DNA from: an uncultured Chloroflexota bacterium
GTDB taxonomy: Bacteria; Chloroflexota; Limnocylindria; Limnocylindrales; Limnocylindraceae
Length of the DNA: 18,220 nt
NCBI GenBank assembly: GCA_903944295.1
Contig: CAJARA010000148.1
Coordinates: 1-18,220 of the forward strand
Direction: 5' to 3'
Shown here: positions 7,954 through 15,272 of the stretch, in pieces
Layout of the letters: every line of letters begins with the position of its first letter
Position numbering within the stretch: position 1 is the stretch's first letter
The notes under the pieces: model-generated
The model's input: the letters and a program-made list of their open reading frames with translations, nothing else
The model's database searches: none
Told to the model about the DNA's origin: nothing
Made by a program: the position numbers and the translations under genes

Positions 7954-9899
7954 TTGACGCCCTCCCCTTCAAGTTCGAGCCACGCCTCTTCCGCTGCCAG
8001 TAGTGCGGCGGCCACATCGGCGAGTTCGCTACTCACGCGTGCAAGATCAGTGTATGAGGCGAGCACCTGTGGATCGAGGAGTGCAAGTTCAAGCTGGGAC
8101 TTCTTCAGGCCGTAGCGCTCAAGATCCGCCTCAACGGCTGCACGACGTCGGCGCGCCTGCTCCTTGCTCAACTTTGCCACTGGCGCAGCTGCGACAGCCT
8201 TCTTGGCGACAGGCTTAACTACCGCAGGCGTCCCTGCAGCCGCCTTCGGTGCCCTAGCGCCAGAGCGCCCCGCCGTCGCCACATCGTCTGCGTCAGCGGC
8301 GGTCCAGCCGTTGGCAACAGCGGCACGCCAGGCGCGCCAACCGCCATCAAACCGAACCACTCGTCCATCGCTCACGATCCAAAGCTCCGTACAGATTCGC
8401 TCAAGAAGTCGTCGGTCGTGGCTCACCAGCAGCACCGTGCGCTCACCATCCAAGAGGAAGCGCTCAAGGGATTCGCAGGCGTCAACATCAAGATGGTTTG
8501 TCGGCTCGTCAAGGAGGAGCAGGTTTGATGGGAGGAGTCCAAGGATCGCCAACTCAAGTCGACTCCGTTCACCACCGGATAGGACGGCTACCTGCTTATC
8601 AACATCACTGCCACGGAAAAGGAAGCGCGCAAGGTGCGCGCGTGCCTCGCCAAGTTCGACTGGTACCGCTGCGCGCAGCGCCTCAATCACCGTTGTTCCG
8701 TGCAGCCCTGCCGCACGAACCTGTGCGAGATAGCCAGGGACGACACCAGCCGCAACCTGAATCTCTCCACTAAGTGGCGGGAGGATCCCAGCGATGCTCT
8801 TGAGGAGCGTCGTCTTTCCAGCGCCATTCGGCCCCACGATCCCAATGCGCTCTCCACGGCGCAGTGCAATACTGCGCGCCGTGGCGATTGTGCGCGGCGC
8901 CGGCTCTCGGTACCCGACGACCGCCTCAACCAGACGCACCGGTTCAGCTGGTCCGCGACCAGCACCAGCGGCGGAGATCGCCAGTGCTGCGCGACGCTTC
9001 GGCGCGACCACCGGCTCAATCGCCGCGAGGCGCGCCTCATGCTCGTGCATCTTTCCGTACTTCCGGTGACTCCGATACGTCTGAATCAGCTCCTTCTCTC
9101 GCGCGATCTCTTTCGTCCTTCGCTCAGCATCTCGGTCTGCATCTTCCTCTTTTGCCTCTCGCTGCTGGGAGTACGCCGAGTAGTTCCCGCGGAATCGTGT
9201 GACTGTATGGTTCCGCACCTCCCAGACCCGATCGACGACCGTATCGAGGAAGGCACGGTCGTGGCTCGCTACGACGAGCGCCCCTCTCCGTGCGCGAAGC
9301 GCACCTTCAAGCCACTCAATCGCCTCTACATCCAGGTGGTTCGTTGGCTCGTCGAGCAAGAGCAAGTCTGGATCTGCGATCACCAGTCGTGCAAGGGCGA
9401 CGCGCGTCTGCTCACCACCAGAGAGGAGCTTCGGCGATTCGCTGTGGCGCGCAGTTGGGAAGCCGAGGCCACGCAGTGCGGAGGCGACGCGATCATCAAT
9501 CGTGTAACCCTCAAGCGCATCGAATCGCTGTCGAGCCGCCGCATACTCTGGGCTTGCCGCCCCACCACCAATCTCAGCAGCGTGCAGTTCAGCTGCAATC
9601 CGGGTGATCTCCTCCGCCCCGCCGCGCACCGCCTCGGTGAGCGTTGCCGCCTCGAGCAGTTTCGGGTCATGCGACGACTCTTGCGCGAGCACCTCAATCC
9701 GAACGCCGCGCGCGCGTTCCACCTTGCCGCCATCCGGCTCCTCTCGGCCAACCATCATCCGCAGCAGCGTGGTCTTCCCTGCGCCGTTTGGGCCAACGAG
9801 TCCGATCCGCTCGCCAGCGGCAACGCTGACGCTCACGTCGCTCAGAATCGTGACGGCGCCAATCTCGCGGCCAATGCCGGTTAACGTCAGCAGGCTCAT
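7950..9899 (-). CDS. ABC-F family ATPase (ribosome-associated, Uup/YheS/YdiF-like)
   Basis: A 649-residue soluble protein with two ABC domains and no membrane segment, the architecture of ABC-F translation factors. Walker A motifs GPNGAGKT are at 36-43 and 356-363; signatures LSGGE at 159-163 and 440-444; both Walker B segments end in LLLDEPTNHLD (about 180-190 and 461-471), a family hallmark. A charged helical linker (about 245-300) between the domains is the P-site tRNA interaction motif. After the second domain comes an Ala/Lys/Pro spacer and a C-terminal coiled coil (about 576-649) like that of Uup and related housekeeping members. Nothing indicates an antibiotic-resistance subclass. ATG 9899 overlaps the mutM stop (ATGA) and has little ribosome site of its own, so coupling to mutM is likely. 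Codon 6 is TTA. Confidence 0.93.
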   Translation of the reverse strand: MSLLTLTGIGREIGAVTILSDVSVSVAAGERIGLVGPNGAGKTTLLRMMVGREEPDGGKVERARGVRIEVLAQESSHDPKLLEAATLTEAVRGGAEEITRIAAELHAAEIGGGAASPEYAAARQRFDALEGYTIDDRVASALRGLGFPTARHSESPKLLSGGEQTRVALARLVIADPDLLLLDEPTNHLDVEAIEWLEGALRARRGALVVASHDRAFLDTVVDRVWEVRNHTVTRFRGNYSAYSQQREAKEEDADRDAERRTKEIAREKELIQTYRSHRKYGKMHEHEARLAAIEPVVAPKRRAALAISAAGAGRGPAEPVRLVEAVVGYREPAPRTIATARSIALRRGERIGIVGPNGAGKTTLLKSIAGILPPLSGEIQVAAGVVPGYLAQVRAAGLHGTTVIEALRAAVPVELGEARAHLARFLFRGSDVDKQVAVLSGGERSRLELAILGLLPSNLLLLDEPTNHLDVDACESLERFLLDGERTVLLVSHDRRLLERICTELWIVSDGRVVRFDGGWRAWRAAVANGWTAADADDVATAGRSGARAPKAAAGTPAVVKPVAKKAVAAAPVAKLSKEQARRRRAAVEADLERYGLKKSQLELALLDPQVLASYTDLARVSSELADVAAALLAAEEAWLELEGEGVK

Positions 9900-10912
9900 A
9901 CGCTCGTACCGCTCCGTACCGCGCGTCGACGTGCTGCGGCGCGTTCGGCCGACGTTGCACCAACCGTTGCCGCCTGCAGTCCCTCACTCCAGCGTGGTCC
10001 CCGCCGTTCGAGTGCGCCTCCGCGCATCGTTGCCGCAGAGCCAGCCGCCCTCCGGCCGCGAGGGAGGGGTTGGCAGTGTGGGCAGTAGTGCGTCCCGCGA
10101 CCACCGAGCGTCGCGCGACGAATCGGACGACCGCAGCGCACGCACGGTTCGCCACCACGCTGGTAGACGGCGAGTCGCTCTTGCATGCTCCCGTCCCCAT
10201 CTGGTCCCGTGTAGTCATCAATGGATGAGCCACGTGCCGCAACCGCTTCGCTCAGCACACCCACAATCGCGGCGTGCAGCCGCTCAACCTCTGCTGGGCG
10301 CAAGGCTGCGGCAACGGCGAGCGGGTGGAGCTGCGCACGCCAGAGCGCCTCATCAACATAGATATTGCCGAGACCGGCAAGGAAGCGCTGATCAAGAAGG
10401 AGGCTCTTCAGCCGTCCGCGTCGCGGCGCAAGCATCGCCTGGAAGGTGGCGACGGTGAAGGTCACTTCCAGCGGCTCAGGTCCATGGTCGCTGAGCGCCG
10501 CGTCGTCGGCGGGATCGAGCGAAGTTGCTGGGGCACCATCATCTCGCCGCGCAACAAGGGCGAGTCGACCGAAGGCGCGGACATCACGGAAGCGGATCTC
10601 ACGCCCATCAGCGAGTGTCAAGATCGCCCGAATATACGGATCAACCGGTGCAGCGCCAGGAAGCACGAGCAGCTGACCGGTCATGCGCAGATGCACCATC
10701 AGGATAAGGCCACCTTCAAGATCAACCAGGATCCACTTTGCTCTTCGTCGCACCCCTTCAATGCGTCGATCAGCGATCGCACGCGAGAAGGTTGTTGGAT
10801 CTGGCGTGCTGAGATTTGCCGCGCGGATGATTCGGCCCGCGTTGACTCTCGCACCTGCGACCATCTTCGCAAGATCACGCGCAACCGTCTCAACCTCTGG
10901 GAGTTCAGGCAC
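9896..10912 (-). CDS. mutM: Formamidopyrimidine-DNA glycosylase (MutM/Fpg)
   Basis: MutM removes 8-oxoguanine and formamidopyrimidines from DNA and cleaves the abasic strand. GTG 10912 gives the obligatory PELPEVE start, where processed Pro2 is the catalytic nucleophile and Glu3 assists; GGAG (10918-10921) sits 5 nt upstream. Lys59, the helix-two-turn-helix (FLAGLGNIYVDEAL, with Asn183) and a zinc finger C257-x2-C260-x16-C277-x2-C280 with Arg272 are present, so the enzyme looks active. The family normally ends at the zinc finger (about 270-290 residues); this protein continues for 58 more residues, rich in Arg, Ala and Gly. The start overlaps the polA stop by 8 bp. An upstream in-frame extension to 11008 exists but would destroy the required N-terminal proline, so it is rejected. 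Confidence 0.96.
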   Translation of the reverse strand: MPELPEVETVARDLAKMVAGARVNAGRIIRAANLSTPDPTTFSRAIADRRIEGVRRRAKWILVDLEGGLILMVHLRMTGQLLVLPGAAPVDPYIRAILTLADGREIRFRDVRAFGRLALVARRDDGAPATSLDPADDAALSDHGPEPLEVTFTVATFQAMLAPRRGRLKSLLLDQRFLAGLGNIYVDEALWRAQLHPLAVAAALRPAEVERLHAAIVGVLSEAVAARGSSIDDYTGPDGDGSMQERLAVYQRGGEPCVRCGRPIRRATLGGRGTHYCPHCQPLPRGRRAAGSAATMRGGALERRGPRWSEGLQAATVGATSAERAAARRRAVRSGTSV

Positions 10913-13781
10913 GCCCGCTCCAACGTTGCATCTCGTCCCATCGGAGTCCTGTCTTCGCCTCCACGGTGAGCGGAACGTCGAGTGCGAGTGCCCCCTCCAT
11001 CGTCTCAATCAGCAGGGGGATGAGCCGCTCAACCTCACCCTCTGGCGCCTCAAGGAGGAGTTCGTCGTGCACCTGGAGGATGAGGCGCGCCTTCAGGCCG
11101 GCCGCGGCAAGTCGCGGTGTAAGGCGAATCATGGCGATCTTGATGATGTCGGCCGCCGTCCCCTGAATCGGATGATTAATTGCGGCACGCTCACCTGCTG
11201 CACGAAGTGCCGGGTTTGCGGCGCGAAGCTCTGGGATCGGGCGACGACGACCGAGCTGTGTCGTCACGGCGCCGTTTGCGCGCGCCTCCTCCTTAATCGT
11301 GTCGATGTACCGCTTGATCCCTGGGTACCGCTCAAAGTAACCCGCAATAAACGCCTTCGCCGCATCGCGAGAGATCCCTGCACGTGTCGCAAGTCCAAAG
11401 TCACCCATTCCGTAGGCGATACCGAAGTTCACCATCTTCGCCATCGCGCGCTCGTCGTCGTTCACCTCCTCTTGTGGCTTGCCAAGCACGCGCGAGGCGG
11501 TGGCACGATGGATATCCTCCCCCGCGGCAAACGCCTCAATCAGGTGTGGGTCACGCGTCACATGCGCAAGGATGCGCAGCTCAATCTGGCTGTAGTCGGC
11601 GGCAACGAGCCTGTTCCCCTTCTCCGCGATGAAGGCGTGACGAATCTTTCGCCCCAGCTCGGAGCGAATCGGGATGTTCTGGAGGTTCGGTTCAACGCTG
11701 CTCAAGCGTCCGGTTGCAGAGATCGCCTGCTGGAAGGTGGTGTGAATCCGACCATCCGTCTCAACGAGCTTCGGAAGCGCCTCAACATAGGTGCTCTGCA
11801 ACTTTGAGACGGTGCGCCACTCCAGGGCAATACCAACAAGCGGATGCTCCCCCTGGATCTCCTCCAAGACGCTCGCATCCGTTGACCACGCGCCCGTCTT
11901 CGTCTTCTTCCCACGCGAGAGGCCAAGCTCGCCGAAGAGGAGTTCGCCAAGCTGCTTCGGTGAACCGAGTGCAACCGCGCGGCCGACGGACTTTTCCGCC
12001 GCCGCCTCAAGGCGCGCGATCTCTAGCCGGAAGGCGTCGCCAAGCTGTGCAAGGGCCGCACTATCGACGGCGATTCCCGCCGCCTCCATCCGTGCAAGGA
12101 CCTCAACGAGGGGGAGCTCGATCTCTCGATAGAGTCGCTCGGTTCCCGCCGTACGTAGCTCACCACCGATGCCAGCACGCGAAGCGAGTGCCACGAGTGC
12201 GCTGAGGGTTGCCACCTGTACGGGCGTCAGTCCCTCAGGGAGGTCGGCCCCCAGCCGAGATGCGGCAACCTCAACGAGTCCAGGGTTTCGCAGTGTGACG
12301 TTGCTGATCCAGGTGCCGAGCGCCACATCATCAACAAGGTGTGGCGCCTCATCGGCACCGATCGCGATCAGCGCGCCGAAGAGATCCTTGATGCCGAGTC
12401 CAACGAGCTCTCGCCCGGAACCCGCGACCAGTGTCAGGAGCCGATGCACAACGCTTGGGTCTTCAGCAACGAGGAGTGCGCCACGCTCATCGGCAATCGC
12501 GAGTGCGATCGGTCCGCGCGGACCGCGCCGATCGACACCGTACCCCCCGAGTGAAAGGACTCCGTTAGTTAAAAGTGTGCTGAAGCGTTGCTCTGCCTCG
12601 CTCACGCTGTTGAGATGCAGTGCCCCTGCGGCGGCGAGATCGCCACGCTTCAGCGCCTCGATCTGCGTGCTGAGTGCAACCTCAGCCTCGCCAGTTGATG
12701 AGGGGGCTGATGCAGCGGTTGGCGCTGCACGCCCCGCCGCGCTATTCCCCTCGCTCACCGAGTTGAAGTTGAAGCCGAGCTGCAGCTCGTCGCCCCCCGC
12801 CGTTCGCGGCGCAGCGGTCACCGGTGCCACACGCTCTTTTGTTCCGCGCAGCGCTGCACCCGCAGTTGCCGTCGCAATCGCCTGCGCCGCCGCTTCACGA
12901 TCCTCTCCTTCGAGTGGTGGAAGCCGGCCGATCAGTGCGCGGAATTCAAGTTCGCGAAGCAGTGCAAGAGCAAGCTCACGGTCGTAGCGACCGATCACGC
13001 CACCTTCGTCTGGTAGCTGCAGCGGAGCATCGCGATCAATCGTCATCAGCCCCTGGCCGGCAAAGGCGGCGTCGCGATTAGCACGCAGCAGTTCGCGAAT
13101 CCGCACCGGCTCAACCTCATCGAGCCGCTCATAGAGTCCTGTCAGCGAGCCGAATGCTGCGATTAGTTTAGCCGCCGTCTTCTCTCCAACACCTGGGACT
13201 CCAGGAATATTGTCTGAGCTATCCCCCTTCAACGACTTGAAGTCAACGATCTGCTCTGGGGTGAGGCCGTACCGCTCAAAGATCTTCCCGGGGTCATAGG
13301 TAACCATCGCATCGGCGCCACCCTTTGCCGTATGGAGGAGTGAGACGTTTGGGCCAACGAGCTGCAACATGTCGAGGTCTCCAGAGACAATGAGCACCTC
13401 CCAGCCCTCACGTCGCGCCTGCTCAGCAATCGTTCCGATGACATCGTCCGCCTCATAGCCTGGCGCCTCAAGCAACGGAAGGCCGAGCGCCGCAACCAGG
13501 TCACGCACGAGTGGCACCTGCGAGCGCAGCTCATCTGGCATTGAGGGTCGTTGCGCCTTATATGCAGGGAATCGCTCGTGTCGGTGCGTAGCCCCTGGCG
13601 CATCAAAGGCGACGATCGCCCGCTCTGGGTGCGCGTCTGCAATCGCACGAAGGAGGATGCTGGTGAATCCGAACGCGGCATTTGTGAGGAGGCCCCGACT
13701 GTTCGTCAGGGGCGGGATCGCATGAAAGGCGCGATAGATCAGCCCATACGCATCAACGAGGAGGAGGCGTTTCGGTTGCAC
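10905..13781 (-). CDS. polA: DNA polymerase I
   Basis: Pol I fills repair gaps and removes RNA primers. The 958-residue protein has an N-terminal 5' nuclease (LLLVDAYGLIYRAF near 6-19, YEADD 109-113, SGDLD 133-137, helix-hairpin-helix GVPGVGEKTA 194-203). The proofreading-like domain (about 400-530) lacks the D-x-E metal ligands and is probably inactive, as in Taq polymerase. The polymerase domain is intact: motif A DYSQIELR 729-736, motif B with Phe786 (NFGIAYG), motif C VHDEL 904-908. A low-complexity linker (about 300-400) separates nuclease and exonuclease-like domains; it holds QLGFNF (334-339) and two NSVSE copies. GTG 13781 fits the family N-terminus but has no evident ribosome site. 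It is the first gene of the overlapping repair run and its stop overlaps mutM. Confidence 0.97.
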   Translation of the reverse strand: MQPKRLLLVDAYGLIYRAFHAIPPLTNSRGLLTNAAFGFTSILLRAIADAHPERAIVAFDAPGATHRHERFPAYKAQRPSMPDELRSQVPLVRDLVAALGLPLLEAPGYEADDVIGTIAEQARREGWEVLIVSGDLDMLQLVGPNVSLLHTAKGGADAMVTYDPGKIFERYGLTPEQIVDFKSLKGDSSDNIPGVPGVGEKTAAKLIAAFGSLTGLYERLDEVEPVRIRELLRANRDAAFAGQGLMTIDRDAPLQLPDEGGVIGRYDRELALALLRELEFRALIGRLPPLEGEDREAAAQAIATATAGAALRGTKERVAPVTAAPRTAGGDELQLGFNFNSVSEGNSAAGRAAPTAASAPSSTGEAEVALSTQIEALKRGDLAAAGALHLNSVSEAEQRFSTLLTNGVLSLGGYGVDRRGPRGPIALAIADERGALLVAEDPSVVHRLLTLVAGSGRELVGLGIKDLFGALIAIGADEAPHLVDDVALGTWISNVTLRNPGLVEVAASRLGADLPEGLTPVQVATLSALVALASRAGIGGELRTAGTERLYREIELPLVEVLARMEAAGIAVDSAALAQLGDAFRLEIARLEAAAEKSVGRAVALGSPKQLGELLFGELGLSRGKKTKTGAWSTDASVLEEIQGEHPLVGIALEWRTVSKLQSTYVEALPKLVETDGRIHTTFQQAISATGRLSSVEPNLQNIPIRSELGRKIRHAFIAEKGNRLVAADYSQIELRILAHVTRDPHLIEAFAAGEDIHRATASRVLGKPQEEVNDDERAMAKMVNFGIAYGMGDFGLATRAGISRDAAKAFIAGYFERYPGIKRYIDTIKEEARANGAVTTQLGRRRPIPELRAANPALRAAGERAAINHPIQGTAADIIKIAMIRLTPRLAAAGLKARLILQVHDELLLEAPEGEVERLIPLLIETMEGALALDVPLTVEAKTGLRWDEMQRWSGRA

Positions 13782-13825
13782 GATCGGAGCGTAGCGCAGG
13801 AGGAGCGTGGTGCAGGTGGCGCGGT

Positions 13826-13860
13826 GGCGCGCAGTTCGGCGCGCAGTTCGGCGCGCAGCG
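13826..13860. repeat. 12-bp tandem repeat in the polA leader
   Basis: Unit GGCGCGCAGTTC occurs at 13826-13837 and 13838-13849, followed by a partial copy 13850-13860. It lies in the 81-bp gap (13782-13862) between the upstream membrane-protein gene and polA. Each unit contains the self-complementary GCGCGC, so the leader RNA could fold. No promoter or T-run terminator stands out in the gap. Confidence 0.8.
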
Positions 13861-13862
13861 GG

Positions 13863-14378
13863 TTAGGCGTGGCGACGGCGGCGAGTTCGCTCAATCAGTA
13901 GGAGGCTGAAGAGAAGGCCGGCGCCGCCAACGATCGTGAGCCAAGGGAGTTCCCCGTCTTCGCTATAGGGTTCTGTCGCCTCAAAGGAGTCAGCCGCCTT
14001 CTCATCTGCCCTCGGCGCCACTGTGGACCCCTCCGGCGATGCCGCTCCCGCTGCTGGTGTTGACGCAACGCTCAGCGGCGCCTGGAGTGCCGACTCCCCA
14101 CCGTCACCCAAACGGAGCCCGCCACCAGTTGGGAGGGCGACGAGCAAGATGGCGAGAGAGAGCGCAGCACTCGCTAGTCCTGCGCGCGGTGCGTTGATGA
14201 AGAGGCGAACAAACTGCCCAAGGCGACCGGACTCCTGACGCCTCGCCCGTCGCTCCGTCTCGCTGGCAAGCGCAACCTGCAGCGTGGGGGCGGCGAACGG
14301 ATCCCGCTGTCGAGTCGGTTCGCTCGCCCGATACGCATCGGCGTGCGCTGCTGCAGGGGGACGGCGGTCGTTAATCAT
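13863..14378 (-). CDS. Two-segment membrane protein, possible anti-sigma partner
   Basis: I do not recognise the family. The 171-residue protein has a polar, basic N-terminal part (1-60), a hydrophobic segment at about 66-82 (AGLASAALSLAILLVAL), a Pro/Ala/Ser-rich middle (about 83-142), a second hydrophobic segment at about 144-162 and an arginine-rich end (ERTRRRRHA). The charges suggest both ends in the cytoplasm with a roughly 60-residue outside loop. Its ATG overlaps the stop of the ECF sigma factor gene by 8 bp (ATGATTAA), with a GGGGG ribosome-site-like run 5 nt upstream. Genes coupled behind ECF sigma factors often encode anti-sigma factors, which motivates the guess, but the zinc-binding H-x3-C-x2-C motif is absent. 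It could instead be an unrelated membrane protein. It precedes polA by 81 bp. Confidence 0.75.
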   Translation of the reverse strand: MINDRRPPAAAHADAYRASEPTRQRDPFAAPTLQVALASETERRARRQESGRLGQFVRLFINAPRAGLASAALSLAILLVALPTGGGLRLGDGGESALQAPLSVASTPAAGAASPEGSTVAPRADEKAADSFEATEPYSEDGELPWLTIVGGAGLLFSLLLIERTRRRRHA

Positions 14379-15024
14379 CTCGCCCCCTCAACGCCTGGTC
14401 CCCCGGGTTGGTTCCCGGACGGAGGCCGGCGAGGAGGCGCCGGAGCTCCTCCCTCCCGCGGCTGATGCGGCTCTTCACCGTCCCAACCGAGCAGCCCGTG
14501 ATCTCGGCGATCTCGGCGTAGTCGTAGCCATCCACGTCGTAGAGAAGAATTGCGGTGCGCCGCTCCTCAGGGATCTGCTCAAGTGCTGCGGCGAGTTCCC
14601 CCGCCAGCTCCCCTCGCTCCGCCGCAAGGACCGGATCGCTCGCCGCACCAGCCTGGGGCTCGGCCACAGTGCCACGTTCATCCGAGCCGTCGGATCCTTC
14701 ACCGCTACGAATCGGGAGGGTTGGACGTCGCCGCTCACGGCGCAGGGCATCGCGGGCGGCGTTCTGGACGATCCGAACGAACCAGCCACGCAGGTTGCGC
14801 GGCTCAACACGGTCGAGTGCGCGGTACGCAGAGATGAGCCCCTCCTGGAGCGCGTCGTCGGCCCCCGCTGGTTCGCCAGTGATGCGGAGCGCCATCCTCC
14901 AGGCGAGGTCCAGATCTGGGGTGAAGAGCGCACGGAAGGCCCCACTGTCGCCGAGACGTGCCGCCGCAAGCAGGCGCAACCGCTCCTGAGACTCGCCTGC
15001 TCCCTTCGTCAACCCCTCATCCAT
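14371..15024 (-). CDS. ECF-type RNA polymerase sigma factor (sigma-70 family)
   Basis: A 217-residue ECF sigma factor with only regions 2 and 4. Region 2 lies at about 29-96 (core-binding helices ending in LRGWFVRIVQNAARDALRR). A Gly/Ser/Glu-rich linker covers about 100-135. Region 4 is at about 147-198, including IPEERRTAILLYDVDGYDYAEIAEITGCSVGTVKSR, whose last part is the -35 recognition helix-turn-helix. It would direct transcription of a stress or envelope regulon, probably controlled by the overlapping membrane-protein gene. The chosen ATG 15024 directly abuts a GGGGG run, too close for a ribosome site; translation may be leaderless or start slightly downstream (TTG at codon 5). It is divergent from the tRNA-Leu genes 36 bp away. 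Confidence 0.93.
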   Translation of the reverse strand: MDEGLTKGAGESQERLRLLAAARLGDSGAFRALFTPDLDLAWRMALRITGEPAGADDALQEGLISAYRALDRVEPRNLRGWFVRIVQNAARDALRRERRRPTLPIRSGEGSDGSDERGTVAEPQAGAASDPVLAAERGELAGELAAALEQIPEERRTAILLYDVDGYDYAEIAEITGCSVGTVKSRISRGREELRRLLAGLRPGTNPGDQALRGRDD

Positions 15025-15060
15025 CCCCCTAACTATGCCGCACCGCTAGGATCAGGGGGC
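15025..15060. promoter_or_regulatory. Divergent promoter region between sigma gene and tRNAs
   Basis: This 36-bp gap must hold elements for both directions. On the minus strand CATAGT (15037-15032) is followed by 7 nt ending in GGGGG and then the sigma ATG. On the plus strand TAGGAT (15047-15052) is followed by CAGGGGGC and then the first tRNA base. The two halves mirror each other: CCCCCT at 15025-15030 and AGGGGG at 15054-15059. Both hexamers match the -10 consensus at 4 of 6 positions; no convincing -35 box is seen. A GC-rich stretch after the -10 is typical of stringently controlled stable-RNA promoters. The promoter calls are inference. Confidence 0.35.
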
Positions 15061-15146
15061 GCCGAAGTGGCGGAATGGCAGACGCAACCGACTCAAAATC
15101 GGTCGACTGAAAGGTCATGTGGGTTCGACTCCCACCTTCGGTACCA
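15061..15146 (+). tRNA. tRNA-Leu (anticodon CAA)
   Basis: An 86-nt class II tRNA with encoded CCA end (15144-15146). Acceptor strand GCCGAAG pairs with CTTCGGT (one G-U at the first pair). The anticodon stem ACCGA/TCGGT is perfect and the loop CTCAAAA (15092-15098) gives anticodon CAA at 15094-15096, reading UUG. A long variable arm (GAC...GTC) and T arm GTGGG-TTCGACT-CCCAC complete the fold. The long variable arm and anticodon identify leucine. Confidence 0.96.
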
Positions 15147-15173
15147 ACTCTCGACTCAGGCTACGATGGCGTG

Positions 15174-15259
15174 GCCGGAGTGGCGGAACGGCAGACGCAT
15201 CCGACTTAAAATCGGCCGACCGAAAGGTCATGTGGGTTCGACTCCCACCTTCGGCACCA
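15174..15259 (+). tRNA. tRNA-Leu (anticodon UAA)
   Basis: A second 86-nt class II tRNA with encoded CCA (15257-15259), 27 bp after the first. Acceptor GCCGGAG pairs with CTTCGGC with one G-U. Loop CTTAAAA (15205-15211) gives anticodon TAA at 15207-15209, reading UUA and UUG. The first anticodon-stem pair is a T-C mismatch; the other four pairs hold. A 33-nt stretch of its 3' half (15222-15254) is identical to 15109-15141 of the first tRNA, so the pair arose by duplication or is kept alike by conversion. Confidence 0.96.
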
Positions 15260-15272
15260 AAAGGGGGTTCAG

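Noticed and set aside
8634..9884. 416-codon open frame on the plus strand opposite the ABC-F gene
   Set aside because: It is fully antisense to a clear two-domain ABC-F protein; its sequence is Arg/Ser/Leu-rich without any domain, as expected of a shadow frame in GC-rich DNA.
10683..11807. 374-codon plus-strand open frame opposite polA and mutM
   Set aside because: It spans the junction of two well-supported minus-strand genes, has no recognisable domain and no ribosome site, so it is a shadow.
12560..12785. Two NSVSE copies in PolA as a DNA-level duplication
   Set aside because: The serine codons differ (TCG against AGC) and flanking DNA does not match, so no recent duplication is supported; only the protein-level similarity is kept as a note.
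13863..13950. LPxTG-like sorting signal at the end of the membrane protein (LPWLT, hydrophobic stretch, Arg tail)
   Set aside because: The motif lacks the required Thr-Gly, and the pattern is explained by an ordinary membrane segment with a cytoplasmic basic end.
14398..14443. GC-rich inverted repeats (such as CCGGCG...CGCCGG at 14426-14443) near the sigma gene 3' end
   Set aside because: They lie inside coding sequence, have no T-run, and are common by chance at this GC content.
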